Shown here in pieces: positions 42,207 to 50,385 of a DNA stretch of 64,000 nt. The DNA lies in contig DWYI01000035.1 in the NCBI GenBank assembly GCA_019118765.1, forward strand, positions 1 to 64,000, written 5' to 3'. Within the stretch, counting starts at the first letter, position 1. Every line of letters starts with the position of its first letter. The notes under the pieces are model-generated. The model was not told the origin of the DNA and made no database searches. It saw nothing but the letters and a program-made list of their open reading frames with translations. This stretch comes from Candidatus Allofournierella merdavium (GTDB lineage Bacteria; Bacillota; Clostridia; Oscillospirales; Ruminococcaceae). Both the position numbers and the translations under genes were made by a program.

Positions 42207-42366
42207 TGAACACCCCTCCTCAGGAATGGTTTGTTTGTATCTTATAGACGATTGGCGCAGGTGTTTTATTTCACATTTTATGAGCGTTCCTGAAAAAAAT
42301 TCCGGCGGGGCGTCCCCGGCCTCCCACAGGCCGGCGCGCCCCGCCGGTTTTTGCGCTCCCGCGCGG

Positions 42367-43551
42367 TCAGTCGCTGAACAGTTTCTGCTTGTTGTGCATG
42401 TACACGCTGGCCACCAGCCCCACGCAGAGATACATCATCAGGGCGCTGGTGCCCCCCGCCGAGAAGAAGGGCAGGGTCACGCCGATCACCGGCAGCAGCG
42501 ACAGGTTCATGCCCAGGTTGATGATGATCTGCCAGGCGATAGCGGCAAACACCCCGGTGCAGATGTAGGTGCCGATGCGGTCCTCGCTGCGCAGGCCGGT
42601 GGTGAGGGTGCGGATGGCGATGAAGAACAGCGCCCCCAGCACCACGACACACCCCACAAAGCCGATGCACTCGGCCAGATAGCTGAACATGAAGTCGTCC
42701 TGGGCGTTGATCACCGAGTAGTGGTCGTCGGTGAAAAAGCCCCGGCCGAAGATCTGCCCCGAACCGATGGCCGTCATGCCGCCCAGCTGCTGACGGGCGA
42801 TGTCCGGGTACTGGTCGGGGTAGAGCAGGGCCATGATGCGGTCTACCTGATAGCCCTTGAGCACATCGGGGAAAAAGCCGATGATCAGCGACAGGCCGGT
42901 GACGCCCAGCGCCAGCGCCGAGAGGATGTATTTCCAGGACAGCCCCGCCGCGAAGAGCATCATGCAGCCGATGGTGCCAAAGACGATGGCGGTGCCGTCG
43001 TCGCCCTGGATGTGCACCACCGCCACGGTGGCCAGGATGTGCGCCAGCAGCTTTGCCAGGGTCTTGGGCTCGTTGATCTGTTCGCGCACGTTGTCCAGGT
43101 GCATGGCGAAGGTGAGGATGAAGCTGATCTTGGCCAGCTCGGTGGGCTGCAGGCTCAGAGGGCCCAGGCGGATCCAGCTGTAGTTGTCGGTGCCCTCGGG
43201 GTGCCAGCCGAATTGCAGCGGGCCGACCTGCAGCCGGGTGAGGGTGAGCAGCACCAGCGTCCAGGTGCCCACCACATGCACCGGCCAGATGCGGGCCAGG
43301 CTGCGGTAGTCGATGCAGGAGAGCACGATGGCGCACACCAGGCCCAGAAGGCTGGCCACCCCCTGCACAAAGGCGTTGCGGTAGCTGCCAAGGCCGGTGA
43401 TGGAGCCGTCGAAGGCGTCCCGCGCGAAGCCCCCCGCCGCCTGCCCCAGGCTGATCAGGGTGATGACGCTGAGCACCGAGCAGAACACGCAGGTGATAAA
43501 ATAGGCCCGGTCGGTGGCCTTGAGGTATTGCCGGATGACCTTGAACACCAT
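42367..43551 (-). CDS. SEDS family protein (RodA/FtsW/SpoVE)
   Basis: The 394-residue polytopic protein is a peptidoglycan glycosyltransferase of the SEDS family. Diagnostic blocks: LQPTELAKISFIL near residue 135, QGDDGTAIVFG near residue 185 with the catalytic-type Asp, GQIFGRGFF, and LPFFSAGGTSALMMYLCVG at the C-terminus. No PBP gene is adjacent. RodA and a sporulation-type role cannot be told apart from sequence alone. The ATG at 43551 is five bases after AAAGGGGG; the GTG at 43557 is within that SD. Confidence 0.9.
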   Translation of the reverse strand: MVFKVIRQYLKATDRAYFITCVFCSVLSVITLISLGQAAGGFARDAFDGSITGLGSYRNAFVQGVASLLGLVCAIVLSCIDYRSLARIWPVHVVGTWTLVLLTLTRLQVGPLQFGWHPEGTDNYSWIRLGPLSLQPTELAKISFILTFAMHLDNVREQINEPKTLAKLLAHILATVAVVHIQGDDGTAIVFGTIGCMMLFAAGLSWKYILSALALGVTGLSLIIGFFPDVLKGYQVDRIMALLYPDQYPDIARQQLGGMTAIGSGQIFGRGFFTDDHYSVINAQDDFMFSYLAECIGFVGCVVVLGALFFIAIRTLTTGLRSEDRIGTYICTGVFAAIAWQIIINLGMNLSLLPVIGVTLPFFSAGGTSALMMYLCVGLVASVYMHNKQKLFSD

Positions 43552-43584
43552 CCGCACCCCCTTTCAGGAATTGGTCGTTGTTTT

Positions 43585-43613
43585 ATTATATCCCACCGGG
43601 CGGGTTCTGGCAA
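43585..43613 (-). promoter_or_regulatory. Promoter of the SEDS gene
   Basis: On the minus strand TTGCCA (43608-43613) and a perfect TATAAT (43585-43590) are 17 bp apart. Confidence 0.8.
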
Positions 43614-43648
43614 TCATTTTCCCCCTGCCCGGCGCGGCCCGCCTTTTT

Positions 43649-43677
43649 TTGCAGCGGGCGGGCAAATATGCTATAAT
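43649..43677 (+). promoter_or_regulatory. Promoter of the MBOAT operon
   Basis: TTGCAG (43649-43654) and a perfect TATAAT (43672-43677) are 17 bp apart, divergent from the SEDS promoter. Confidence 0.8.
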
Positions 43678-43748
43678 GGCACCAGTGCGGGCGGCGCGGT
43701 GTTTTTGCCGCCCGCCGAGACGAAAAAACGCGGGAGGATGGACCGCCG

Positions 43749-45155
43749 ATGCTCTTTTCAAGCCTTGTCTTTCTTTGGATCTTTTTGCCGGTGGTGCTGG
43801 TGCTCTACCGCCTTGTGCCCGGCCGGGGCAAAAACGCCCTGCTGCTGGCGGCGAGCCTGTTTTTCTATGCCTGGGGCGAGCCGGTGTATATCCTTTTGAT
43901 GCTGGGCTCCATCACCCTGAACTATCTGGGCGGGCTGGCCCTGGCGCCCCTTTCCGGCCGCCGCCGGGCGCTGGTGCTGGCGGCGGTGGTGGCGGCGAAC
44001 CTTTTGCTGCTGGGCTACTACAAATACTACGGCTTTGCCGCCGACACCCTGGCCTCGGTATTCGGCCGGCCGCTGCTGCCCGCCCGGGAGATCGCCCTGC
44101 CCCTGGGCATCAGCTTTTACACCTTCCAGGCCATGAGTTACGTCATCGACCTCTACCGCAGAAAGATCGAGCCCCAGAAAAACTGGTTTTTGCTGGCGCT
44201 CTACATCACCTTCTTCCCGCAGCTGGTGGCGGGGCCCATCGTGCGCTACACCGACGTGGAGGCCCAGCTGCGCCGCCGCGAGACCACGGCGGAGGGCTTT
44301 GCCTTCGGCGCAAAGCGGTTTTTGTACGGCCTGGCCAAAAAGGTGATCCTGGCCAACTGCTTTGCCGCCAAGGCGGACGAGGTGTTCGCCCTCGACCCCT
44401 CCCAGGTGGGCACGGCGCTGGCCTGGCTGGGGGCGCTGTACTACGGGCTGCAGATCTACTACGACTTTTCCGGCTACTCCGACATGGCCATCGGTCTCGG
44501 GGCCATGTTCGGCTTCACCTTCCCCGAAAACTTCGACTACCCCTATCTCTCGGCCAGCATCGGCGAGTTCTGGCGGCGCTGGCACATGACCCTCTCCAGC
44601 TGGTTCAAGGAATACCTGTACATCCCCCTGGGCGGCAACCGCAAGGGGCAGCTGCGCACCCTCTTCAACGTCTGCGTGGTGTTCCTGGCCACCGGCCTGT
44701 GGCACGGCGCCAGCTGGCAGTTCGTGGCCTGGGGCGCCTGGTACGCCCTGTTGCAGGTGCTGGAGCGCACGGTGCTCAAAAAGCCGCTGGCGGCCCTGCC
44801 AAAGCCCCTGGCCCGGGCATACACCCTTTTGTGCGTGCTGTTCGGCTGGGTGATCTTCCGGGCGCCGGGCCTCAAGGCCGGGCTGCTGTGGCTGAAGGCC
44901 ATGGTCATACCGGCGGCGGGCTTTGCCGCCTGGCCGGTGAGCCGCTACGTCGACGGGCGCACCCTGGTGCTGCTGGCGGCGGGCCTTGTGCTCTGCGGCC
45001 CGGCCCAGACGCTGTGGCCCCGCTTCAAGGCCGCCCTCTATGACCGGCAGCCCGCCGGCCGGGCCCAGACCGCGGCTCTGCTGGCGCTGGGCTTTGCCTG
45101 CCTGGTGCTGCTGGTGAGCGGCACCTACAACCCCTTCATCTATTTCCGCTTTTAA
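43749..45155 (+). CDS. MBOAT O-acyltransferase (AlgI/PatA-like)
   Basis: The 468-residue polytopic protein carries the AlgI signatures: YYKYYGF, PLGISFYTFQAMSYVIDLYR near residue 118, FFPQLVAGPIVRY, and ATGLWHGASW with the catalytic-type His at residue 319. It moves acyl groups, usually acetyl, across the membrane for transfer to exported polysaccharide. The gene following it codes the partner that completes transfer. DltB is less likely because no dltA, dltC or dltD is nearby. Confidence 0.92.
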   Translation: MLFSSLVFLWIFLPVVLVLYRLVPGRGKNALLLAASLFFYAWGEPVYILLMLGSITLNYLGGLALAPLSGRRRALVLAAVVAANLLLLGYYKYYGFAADTLASVFGRPLLPAREIALPLGISFYTFQAMSYVIDLYRRKIEPQKNWFLLALYITFFPQLVAGPIVRYTDVEAQLRRRETTAEGFAFGAKRFLYGLAKKVILANCFAAKADEVFALDPSQVGTALAWLGALYYGLQIYYDFSGYSDMAIGLGAMFGFTFPENFDYPYLSASIGEFWRRWHMTLSSWFKEYLYIPLGGNRKGQLRTLFNVCVVFLATGLWHGASWQFVAWGAWYALLQVLERTVLKKPLAALPKPLARAYTLLCVLFGWVIFRAPGLKAGLLWLKAMVIPAAGFAAWPVSRYVDGRTLVLLAAGLVLCGPAQTLWPRFKAALYDRQPAGRAQTAALLALGFACLVLLVSGTYNPFIYFRF

Positions 45156-45170
45156 AAGGAGGCGAGCCCC

Positions 45171-46298
45171 ATGTCTGACCAGAATAAAAGCCGCCGGGGC
45201 TGCCCCCGGGCGCTCATCGCCGGCTTCGCCCTGCTGCTGGTGGGGCCGGGCCTTCTCTGGCCGCTGGCGCGGCGGCTGTGCGACACCACCAACTACGAGA
45301 ACCGCACCCTGGCCGCCTTCCCCACCCTGGAGGCGGGGGTGGACGGCTGGCCCGCCGCCTTTGAGGAGTGGCTGGGGGACCACGCCCCCTTCCGCAACCA
45401 GTTCCTCACCCTCAAGGCCGGCGCCGACCGGCTGGTGGGCACGCTGGACTCCACCAACGTGCTGCTGGGCAAGGAGGGGTGGCTCTTTTTGAAGGATGTG
45501 TCCGACTCGAAAAGCCTCTCCGACTACCAGGGCCTCACCGCCTACAGCCCGGAACAGACGCAGGCCATGGCCGACGCCCTCACGGCGCTGAACGCCGTTC
45601 TCTCGGGGAAGGGCAGCTGGCTGGTGCTGCTCTTCGCCCCCGCCAAGGAAGGGGTGTACAGCCGCTATATGCCTGCCAGCGTGCCGGTGGTGAGCCGGCC
45701 CACCCGGGTGGAGGCGCTGGCCGACTCCCTCGCGGCCACCGGCGTGCCGGTGCTGTTCCCGCTGGAGGAACTGGCGGCGGCCTCGCTGGAGCGGCAGGTC
45801 TACTATAAATATGACACCCACTGGAACCAGGCCGGGGCCTGGCTGGCGGCCCAGAAGACGCTGGAAGCGCTGGACAGGCCCTTCGCCGACGCCTGGCCGG
45901 AGATGGCCCCCGACCCGGAAAAGGCCCCCCTCACCGACCTTGCCAACATGTGCGGCAGCTGGGCCTTTTGCACCGACGACGTGTACTGGGCGCTGGACGC
46001 CGAGCCCGCCGCCTGCACCCTGTGGGAGGCGGGGGGCGAGATCGCCCGCTACGCCGGCGAAGGGCAGGGCAGCCTGCTTCTCGCGCGGGACAGCTTTGGC
46101 GAGGCGCTGGCCCCCTGGCTGGCCCAGGGCTTTGGGACCACGGCGGTGTTCCACGGCAACCAGATGCAGCCCGAGACGCTGCTGGCCTGGCAGCCCGAGG
46201 TGCCGGACGTGGTGGTGCTGGAGGTAGCCGAGCGCTTTGCCGACAACCTGCCCGGCCGGCTGGAAGCCCTGCGGCAGTGGGCCGAGGCGGCGGGCTGA
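45171..46298 (+). CDS. DHHW/AlgJ-AlgX-like O-acetyltransferase partner
   Basis: The 375-residue protein has one N-terminal membrane anchor (residues 14-34) and an extracytoplasmic SGNH-like domain. YDTHWNQAGAW near residue 214 is the DHHW/AlgJ catalytic motif, and ARDSFGEAL near residue 305 supplies the Ser loop. GDHAPFRNQF near residue 70 is also typical. It accepts acyl groups from the MBOAT partner 15 bp upstream and places them on an exported glycan. The substrate is unknown, but the glycan locus on the left is the obvious candidate. Confidence 0.87.
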   Translation: MSDQNKSRRGCPRALIAGFALLLVGPGLLWPLARRLCDTTNYENRTLAAFPTLEAGVDGWPAAFEEWLGDHAPFRNQFLTLKAGADRLVGTLDSTNVLLGKEGWLFLKDVSDSKSLSDYQGLTAYSPEQTQAMADALTALNAVLSGKGSWLVLLFAPAKEGVYSRYMPASVPVVSRPTRVEALADSLAATGVPVLFPLEELAAASLERQVYYKYDTHWNQAGAWLAAQKTLEALDRPFADAWPEMAPDPEKAPLTDLANMCGSWAFCTDDVYWALDAEPAACTLWEAGGEIARYAGEGQGSLLLARDSFGEALAPWLAQGFGTTAVFHGNQMQPETLLAWQPEVPDVVVLEVAERFADNLPGRLEALRQWAEAAG

Positions 46299-46308
46299 GC
46301 CGTGCCGG

Positions 46309-46337
46309 TTGCACCTTTTTCCCGCGTGCTGTATAAT
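46309..46337 (+). promoter_or_regulatory. Promoter of tsaE-tsaB
   Basis: TTGCAC (46309-46314) and a perfect TATAAT (46332-46337) are 17 bp apart. Confidence 0.8.
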
Positions 46338-46381
46338 AGGCCGCGGACTTTGACGAACCAGCCCGAAAGGAGGGGCCGCCC

Positions 46382-46807
46382 ATGGCCGAATACATCACCC
46401 GCAGCCGCGCCGAGACGGTGGCGCTGGGCAAACGCCTGGCGCAGCGTCTGGCGCCGGGCACTCTGGTCTGCTTTACCGGGGGGCTGGGGGCGGGCAAGAC
46501 CGCCTTCACCGAGGGACTGGCGGAGGGCCTGGGCTGCACCGACCCGGTGAGCAGCCCCACCTTTGCCATCGTGAACTACTACCGGGGGCCACGGCCCCTG
46601 GCACACTTCGACCTCTACCGCATCACCAGCCGGGAGGACCTGGAGACCGCCGGCCTCTACGACTATCTGGACGAGGGGGCGGTGGTGGCCGCCGAGTGGA
46701 GCGAGAACTTTGCCGACCTGCTGGCGCTGGAGCACCCGGTGACGGTGGACATCCGCCACGCCGGCGGCGACGAGCGGGTCATCACCATCGAGGGGGTGCA
46801 GCTGTGA
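46382..46807 (+). CDS. tsaE: tRNA t6A biosynthesis ATPase TsaE
   Basis: The 141-residue ATPase has Walker A GGLGAGKT at residues 33-40, SSPTFAIVNYY, HFDLYRI and a C-terminal AAEWSENF. With TsaB and TsaD it forms the complex that puts threonylcarbamoyl on A37 of tRNAs. It overlaps tsaB as GTGA. Confidence 0.95.
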   Translation: MAEYITRSRAETVALGKRLAQRLAPGTLVCFTGGLGAGKTAFTEGLAEGLGCTDPVSSPTFAIVNYYRGPRPLAHFDLYRITSREDLETAGLYDYLDEGAVVAAEWSENFADLLALEHPVTVDIRHAGGDERVITIEGVQL

Positions 46808-47505
46808 TCACCTTTGGACTGGACAGCGCCGGCCGCACCGCCGCCGTGGCGCTGATGCGGGATGAGGAACTGCTCTACGAGGGGTTTCTCGCCGCGGGCC
46901 ACACCCACAGCGAGGTGCTGATGGGGCTGGTGGACGCAGCGTTCCGGGCCACCGGCCTTTCCCCCGCCGACGTGGACCTGTGGGGGGTGTGCGCCGGGCC
47001 GGGCAGTTTCACCGGCCTGCGCATCGGCCTTGCCACGGTGAAGGGGCTGGCGCTGGTGCACGGCGCGCCCTGCGCCGCCGTGTCCACCCCGGAGGCGCTG
47101 GCCTTCGGCTGCCCGCCGGGCGAGGGCACCGTGCTGGCGGCGCTGGACGCCCGCCGGGGCGAGGTGTACTGGGCGGCCTTTGATCTGGAACGCCATGCCC
47201 GCCTTGTGCCGGACGCCGCCGCGCCGGTGAAGGAACTGGCACAATTTGTGGAAAATTGCAAAAAGCCGCTCTTTTTTGTTGGTGACGGGGCCGCTCTGTG
47301 CTATAATGAATACGGCCGGGCGCCGGGGGTGCTGCCCTGTCCGCCCGCCCTGGGGCTTTGCCGGGGCGCGGGGGTCTGCCTTGCCGCCCGGGCGGCAAAC
47401 CAGCGGGGCGAGGCCGTGCCCGCCGCCGTCCTTTCGCCCCGCTACCTGCGGCTGAGCCAGGCCGAGCGGGAGCGGGCCGCGCGGGGCCAGTCCCTGCGCC
47501 CGTAA
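46804..47505 (+). CDS. tsaB: tRNA t6A biosynthesis protein TsaB
   Basis: The 233-residue protein is the scaffold partner of TsaD. Seen: ITFGLDSAGRTAAVAL start, HTHSEVLMGLV, and CAGPGSFTGLRIGLATVKG near residue 62. The start is a GTG that overlaps the tsaE stop. rimI and tsaD, which usually follow, are 14 kb away at 61.6-63.1 kb, so the t6A operon is split in two. Confidence 0.94.
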   Translation: MITFGLDSAGRTAAVALMRDEELLYEGFLAAGHTHSEVLMGLVDAAFRATGLSPADVDLWGVCAGPGSFTGLRIGLATVKGLALVHGAPCAAVSTPEALAFGCPPGEGTVLAALDARRGEVYWAAFDLERHARLVPDAAAPVKELAQFVENCKKPLFFVGDGAALCYNEYGRAPGVLPCPPALGLCRGAGVCLAARAANQRGEAVPAAVLSPRYLRLSQAERERAARGQSLRP

Positions 47506-47538
47506 ACCAGAACGACGATCATTGGAGGATATTTTCAG

Positions 47539-47988
47539 ATGTCTAAACCCATCGCCCTCGCCGCCGACCACGGCGGCTTTGAACTGAAAGAGGCCGTGCG
47601 CGCCCATCTGGACGAGATCGGCGTCGCCTACAAGGACTTCGGCAGCTTCGACGGCGCCTCCTGCGACTACCCCGACATGGCCGAGCCCGCCTGCCGGGCG
47701 GTGGTGGCGGGGGAATGCGACAAAGCGCTGCTCTTCTGCGGCACCGGCGTGGGCATCTCCATCAGCGCCAACAAGATCCACGGCATCCGGGCCTGCTGCT
47801 GCTCCGACGCCTTCAGCGCCGAGTACACCCGCCGCCACAACGACGCCAACGCCCTGTGCATGGGCGGCCGGGTGGTGGGGCCGGGCCTCGCCATCTACCT
47901 GGTGGACCTGTTTTTGAACACCCCCTTCGAGGGCGGCCGCCATCAGCGCCGGGTGGACAAAATCACCGCGCTGGAAGAGCGTGGCTGA
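47539..47988 (+). CDS. rpiB: Ribose-5-phosphate isomerase B
   Basis: The 149-residue enzyme interconverts ribose 5-phosphate and ribulose 5-phosphate. Seen: AADHGGFELKE at residues 8-18 and CGTGVGISISANK near residue 68 with the catalytic Cys. The length fits the RpiB/LacAB family. SD TTGGAGG. It is 33 bp after tsaB and likely in the same transcript. Confidence 0.95.
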   Translation: MSKPIALAADHGGFELKEAVRAHLDEIGVAYKDFGSFDGASCDYPDMAEPACRAVVAGECDKALLFCGTGVGISISANKIHGIRACCCSDAFSAEYTRRHNDANALCMGGRVVGPGLAIYLVDLFLNTPFEGGRHQRRVDKITALEERG

Positions 47989-48004
47989 ATTTTCAGGATG
48001 CAGA

Positions 48005-48027
48005 ACGCGGGGGCTGCCCCGCGTTTT
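48005..48027 (+). terminator. Weak terminator between rpiB and upp
   Basis: ACGCGGGG (48005-48012) pairs with CCCCGCGT (48017-48024) over a 4-base loop, then a short TTTT. Read-through is likely. Confidence 0.6.
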
Positions 48028-48069
48028 GACCATACATCAACCATTCTATCAGAACAAGGAGCGGTCAAT

Positions 48070-48702
48070 ATGAGCAAGGCACCCATGATTTTGGATCATC
48101 CCCTGGTACAGCACAAGGTCACCCTTCTGCGGGATAAGAACACCGGAACAAAGGAATTCAAGGAGCTGGTGGGCGAGATCGCCATGCTGCTTTGCTATGA
48201 GGCCACCCGCGAACTGCCCACCAAAGAGGTGGACGTGGAGACCCCCATCGCCGTGGCCAAGAGCCGGGTGCTGGCGGGCCGCAAGCAGGCCCTGGTGCCC
48301 ATCCTGCGGGCGGGCCTGGGCATGGTGGACGGCATGCTGACCCTGCTGCCCGCCGCCAAGGTGGGCCACATCGGCATGTACCGCAACGAAGAGACCCTGG
48401 AGCCGGTGGAGTACTACTGCAAGCTGCCCAGCGACATCGCCGAGCGGGACGTCTTCCTGCTGGATCCCATGCTGGCCACCGGCGGCAGCGCCTGCGACGC
48501 CATCACCCAGCTCAAAAAGCGGGGCGCCCGCAGCATCAAGTTCCTGGCCATCATCGCCGCCCCCGAAGGGCTGGCGAAGGTGCACGCCCAGCACCCCGAT
48601 GTGGACATCTATGTGGCCTCGCTGGATGAAAAGCTGAACGAAAACGGCTACATCGTGCCCGGCCTGGGCGACGCGGGCGACCGCATCTTCGGCACCAAGT
48701 GA
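48070..48702 (+). CDS. upp: Uracil phosphoribosyltransferase
   Basis: The 210-residue enzyme salvages uracil to UMP with PRPP. Seen: [17 protein letters not shown] at the start, [13 protein letters not shown], the PRPP loop [15 protein letters not shown], and the C-terminal uracil site [13 protein letters not shown]. The ATG at 48070 follows AAGGAGCGGTCAAT. Confidence 0.97.
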   Translation: MSKAPMILDHPLVQHKVTLLRDKNTGTKEFKELVGEIAMLLCYEATRELPTKEVDVETPIAVAKSRVLAGRKQALVPILRAGLGMVDGMLTLLPAAKVGHIGMYRNEETLEPVEYYCKLPSDIAERDVFLLDPMLATGGSACDAITQLKKRGARSIKFLAIIAAPEGLAKVHAQHPDVDIYVASLDEKLNENGYIVPGLGDAGDRIFGTK

Positions 48703-48738
48703 CCCCTTGTTTTATCTCCCGAAAGGAGGTGCTGGCCC

Positions 48739-49710
48739 TTGCGGCACCTTTTTAAAAGCCTGGTGATGACCCTGGTGGTGACCGCCGGCGCCCTGATGGC
48801 GCTGGCCATCCTGCTGAACTTCTCCTTTTTTGATGCCTGGGTCAACACCATCACCTTCTGGTGTATCATCGCCCTGATGGCCTGCATCTGGGTCGCCTTC
48901 GCGGCGGAGATCCTGGAGACGGTGCGCGCCCAAAAGCAGCGCAAGACCCGGGACGAGACCGTGGAAAAACTGCTGGACGCCGCCGCGCTGAACGAGGCGG
49001 ACGACGAAGACGCCCCGCCTCCCCCTGCGGAGGACGCGCCCGCCGAGGCGGAGCCGCCCGCGCCTTTGGCGGAGGAACCGGCGCCGGCCCCCGCCGCGCC
49101 GGAGCCGCGCAAAAAAGCCGCTCCCCCGGCGGCAAAGAAACGGCCCCCCGCCCGCAAAAAAGCGCCGAAGGCGAAGGAGGACAAGCCGGCCGGCCGCGAA
49201 AAGGCCGACCGCCCCGAACAGGAGCCTGCCCTCCGGGAGGCCGCTGCGCAGGCGGAAAAACGCCCCGCCGGCCAGACGGCCGCCCCGGTGGAGGAAGCCC
49301 CCGCCGGCGGACAGGCCGCCCCGGGGGCCGGCGTTTCTGACGGGCCCGTGCCCGCTCCGCCGGCAAACGGCGCGGACTCTGCCCCGGCGCCCGCCGAGCC
49401 TGCCGTTTCCGCCCCGCCCCCTGAAAGCGCGCCCGAGCGCCCCGCCGCGCCCGCCGCGCCGGAGGCCGCAGGCCCCGAGCCGGCGCCCCCGAAAGCGCCT
49501 TTGCGGCTCACCCCCGCCCAGCGGGCCGAGCAGCAGCGGCTGGCCCAGGAGCAGAAACTGCGCCAGCTGCAGCAGGCCGCCCGCCAGAAACAGGCCGAGC
49601 GTGCCCGCCGGCTGGAGGAGGAGGATGCCCGCCAGCATCAAAAGCTGGCCGAGCTGCAGGCCGCCGCCGCCAAAAAGCATGGCGGCCATCTGCCCCCCGA
49701 CGCGAAATGA
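48739..49710 (+). CDS. Membrane-anchored Ala/Pro/Glu/Lys-rich protein with C-terminal coiled coil, TTG start
   Basis: I do not recognise this 323-residue protein. Two membrane helices lie at about 8-30 and 37-59. They are followed by a long disordered region (about 80-275) rich in Ala, Pro, Glu and Lys with basic blocks such as RKKAAPPAAKKRPP. A charged Gln/Arg/Glu coiled coil (about 278-315) ends in HGGHLPPDAK. The TTG at 48739 is nine bases after GAAAGGAGG; an ATG at codon 10 would cut into the first helix. The composition suggests a cytosolic tether or scaffold anchored at the membrane. A very strong terminator follows. Confidence 0.7.
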   Translation: MRHLFKSLVMTLVVTAGALMALAILLNFSFFDAWVNTITFWCIIALMACIWVAFAAEILETVRAQKQRKTRDETVEKLLDAAALNEADDEDAPPPPAEDAPAEAEPPAPLAEEPAPAPAAPEPRKKAAPPAAKKRPPARKKAPKAKEDKPAGREKADRPEQEPALREAAAQAEKRPAGQTAAPVEEAPAGGQAAPGAGVSDGPVPAPPANGADSAPAPAEPAVSAPPPESAPERPAAPAAPEAAGPEPAPPKAPLRLTPAQRAEQQRLAQEQKLRQLQQAARQKQAERARRLEEEDARQHQKLAELQAAAAKKHGGHLPPDAK

Positions 49711-49711
49711 C

Positions 49712-49757
49712 AAAACAGCGCCCGGCTGTGTGTTAACACACAGCCGGGCGCTGTTTT
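49712..49757. terminator. Bidirectional terminator, perfect 23-bp palindrome
   Basis: The 46 bases are a perfect palindrome centred at 49734/49735, with core CTGTGTGTTAACACACAG and outer arms ending in AAAAC/GTTTT. It serves the convergent genes on both sides. Confidence 0.95.
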
Positions 49758-49770
49758 TGCCGGCCTGCGA

Positions 49771-49992
49771 TCAGTGGCGCACGGCGTTGTAGACGTGTTC
49801 CACCTCGGCGGGGTCCTCGCCGCAGATCTCCACAGGCTGCGAGAAGTCCAGATTCATCAGGCCCAGGATGCTCTTGGCGTCCGCCACGGCACCCTTCAGG
49901 TCCTGCACGCTGACCTCCCGCCGGCACTGGGCCGCAGCGGTCACGATGTTGTGCACCTGCTTGAAGCAGGTGACCTTGACAGGCTTGCTCAT
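49771..49992 (-). CDS. HPr-like protein with a degenerate phosphorylation loop
   Basis: The 73-residue protein has the size and fold pattern of HPr. AKSILGLMNLDFSQPVEICG matches the HPr region around regulatory Ser46. The loop that should hold His15-Ala-Arg-Pro reads KQVHNIVTAA, so a His is present but the Arg and Pro are gone. It may therefore be a Crh-like regulator or an unrelated carrier rather than a sugar phosphocarrier. Two adjacent ATGs exist; the second (49992) is seven bases from GAGGG and is preferred. Confidence 0.72.
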   Translation of the reverse strand: MSKPVKVTCFKQVHNIVTAAAQCRREVSVQDLKGAVADAKSILGLMNLDFSQPVEICGEDPAEVEHVYNAVRH

Positions 49993-50101
49993 CATTGATC
50001 CCTCTTTTATACAGGCTGCCGATCGGGCGCTGCGCGGCACCGGGTGCCCGGCGTCCTCGGCCGCCGGACGCCGCCTTTCCCTGCGGTGTCCGGTTGGTGG
50101 T

Positions 50102-50132
50102 ATTATAGCACACAAAAAATCCCTTTGTGCAA
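50102..50132 (-). promoter_or_regulatory. Promoter of the HPr-like gene (extended -10)
   Basis: On the minus strand TTGCAC (50127-50132) is 19 bp from a perfect TATAAT (50102-50107) that carries an upstream TG (TGCTATAAT). The extended -10 could offset the long spacer. Confidence 0.65.
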
Positions 50133-50305
50133 TTTTGGAATCCATTTCTACCTGCTGAACGAAACCGGCTTTTCGCAAAGAAAATTTTTGGTCTATTTTG
50201 ACCATAATTTTGCCCTTGTATTTGTCAAATCGCAACAAAAATCCATGCGTATGCCGCCCGTTGGCGCTGATTTTGGGCCTCGGCGCGGGCCGCGCCGTTT
50301 TTTTG

Positions 50306-50334
50306 TTGCAATGCGGTGGGATTTCTGCTATATA
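50306..50334 (+). promoter_or_regulatory. Promoter of the CNNM/CBS gene
   Basis: TTGCAA (50306-50311) and TATATA (50329-50334) are 17 bp apart, with TG before the -10. Confidence 0.7.
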
Positions 50335-50385
50335 TATTGTGAGGTGTTTTAGCCTCTAATTCACATTTGAAAGGTTTGATGATTT

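Larger units (their letters stand above)
49993..50385. other. Divergent intergenic region between HPr-like and CNNM genes
   Basis: About 390 bases, clearly richer in A/T than the rest. It holds the promoters of both genes and a hairpin-forming GGCGCGGGCCGCGCC near 50282-50297. A long middle part (50135-50270) shows no gene or recognised RNA. Confidence 0.6.

Noticed and set aside
43749-45155. Assignment as DltB (teichoic acid D-alanylation)
   Set aside because: No dltA, dltC or dltD is nearby, and the partner gene is AlgJ/DHHW-like.
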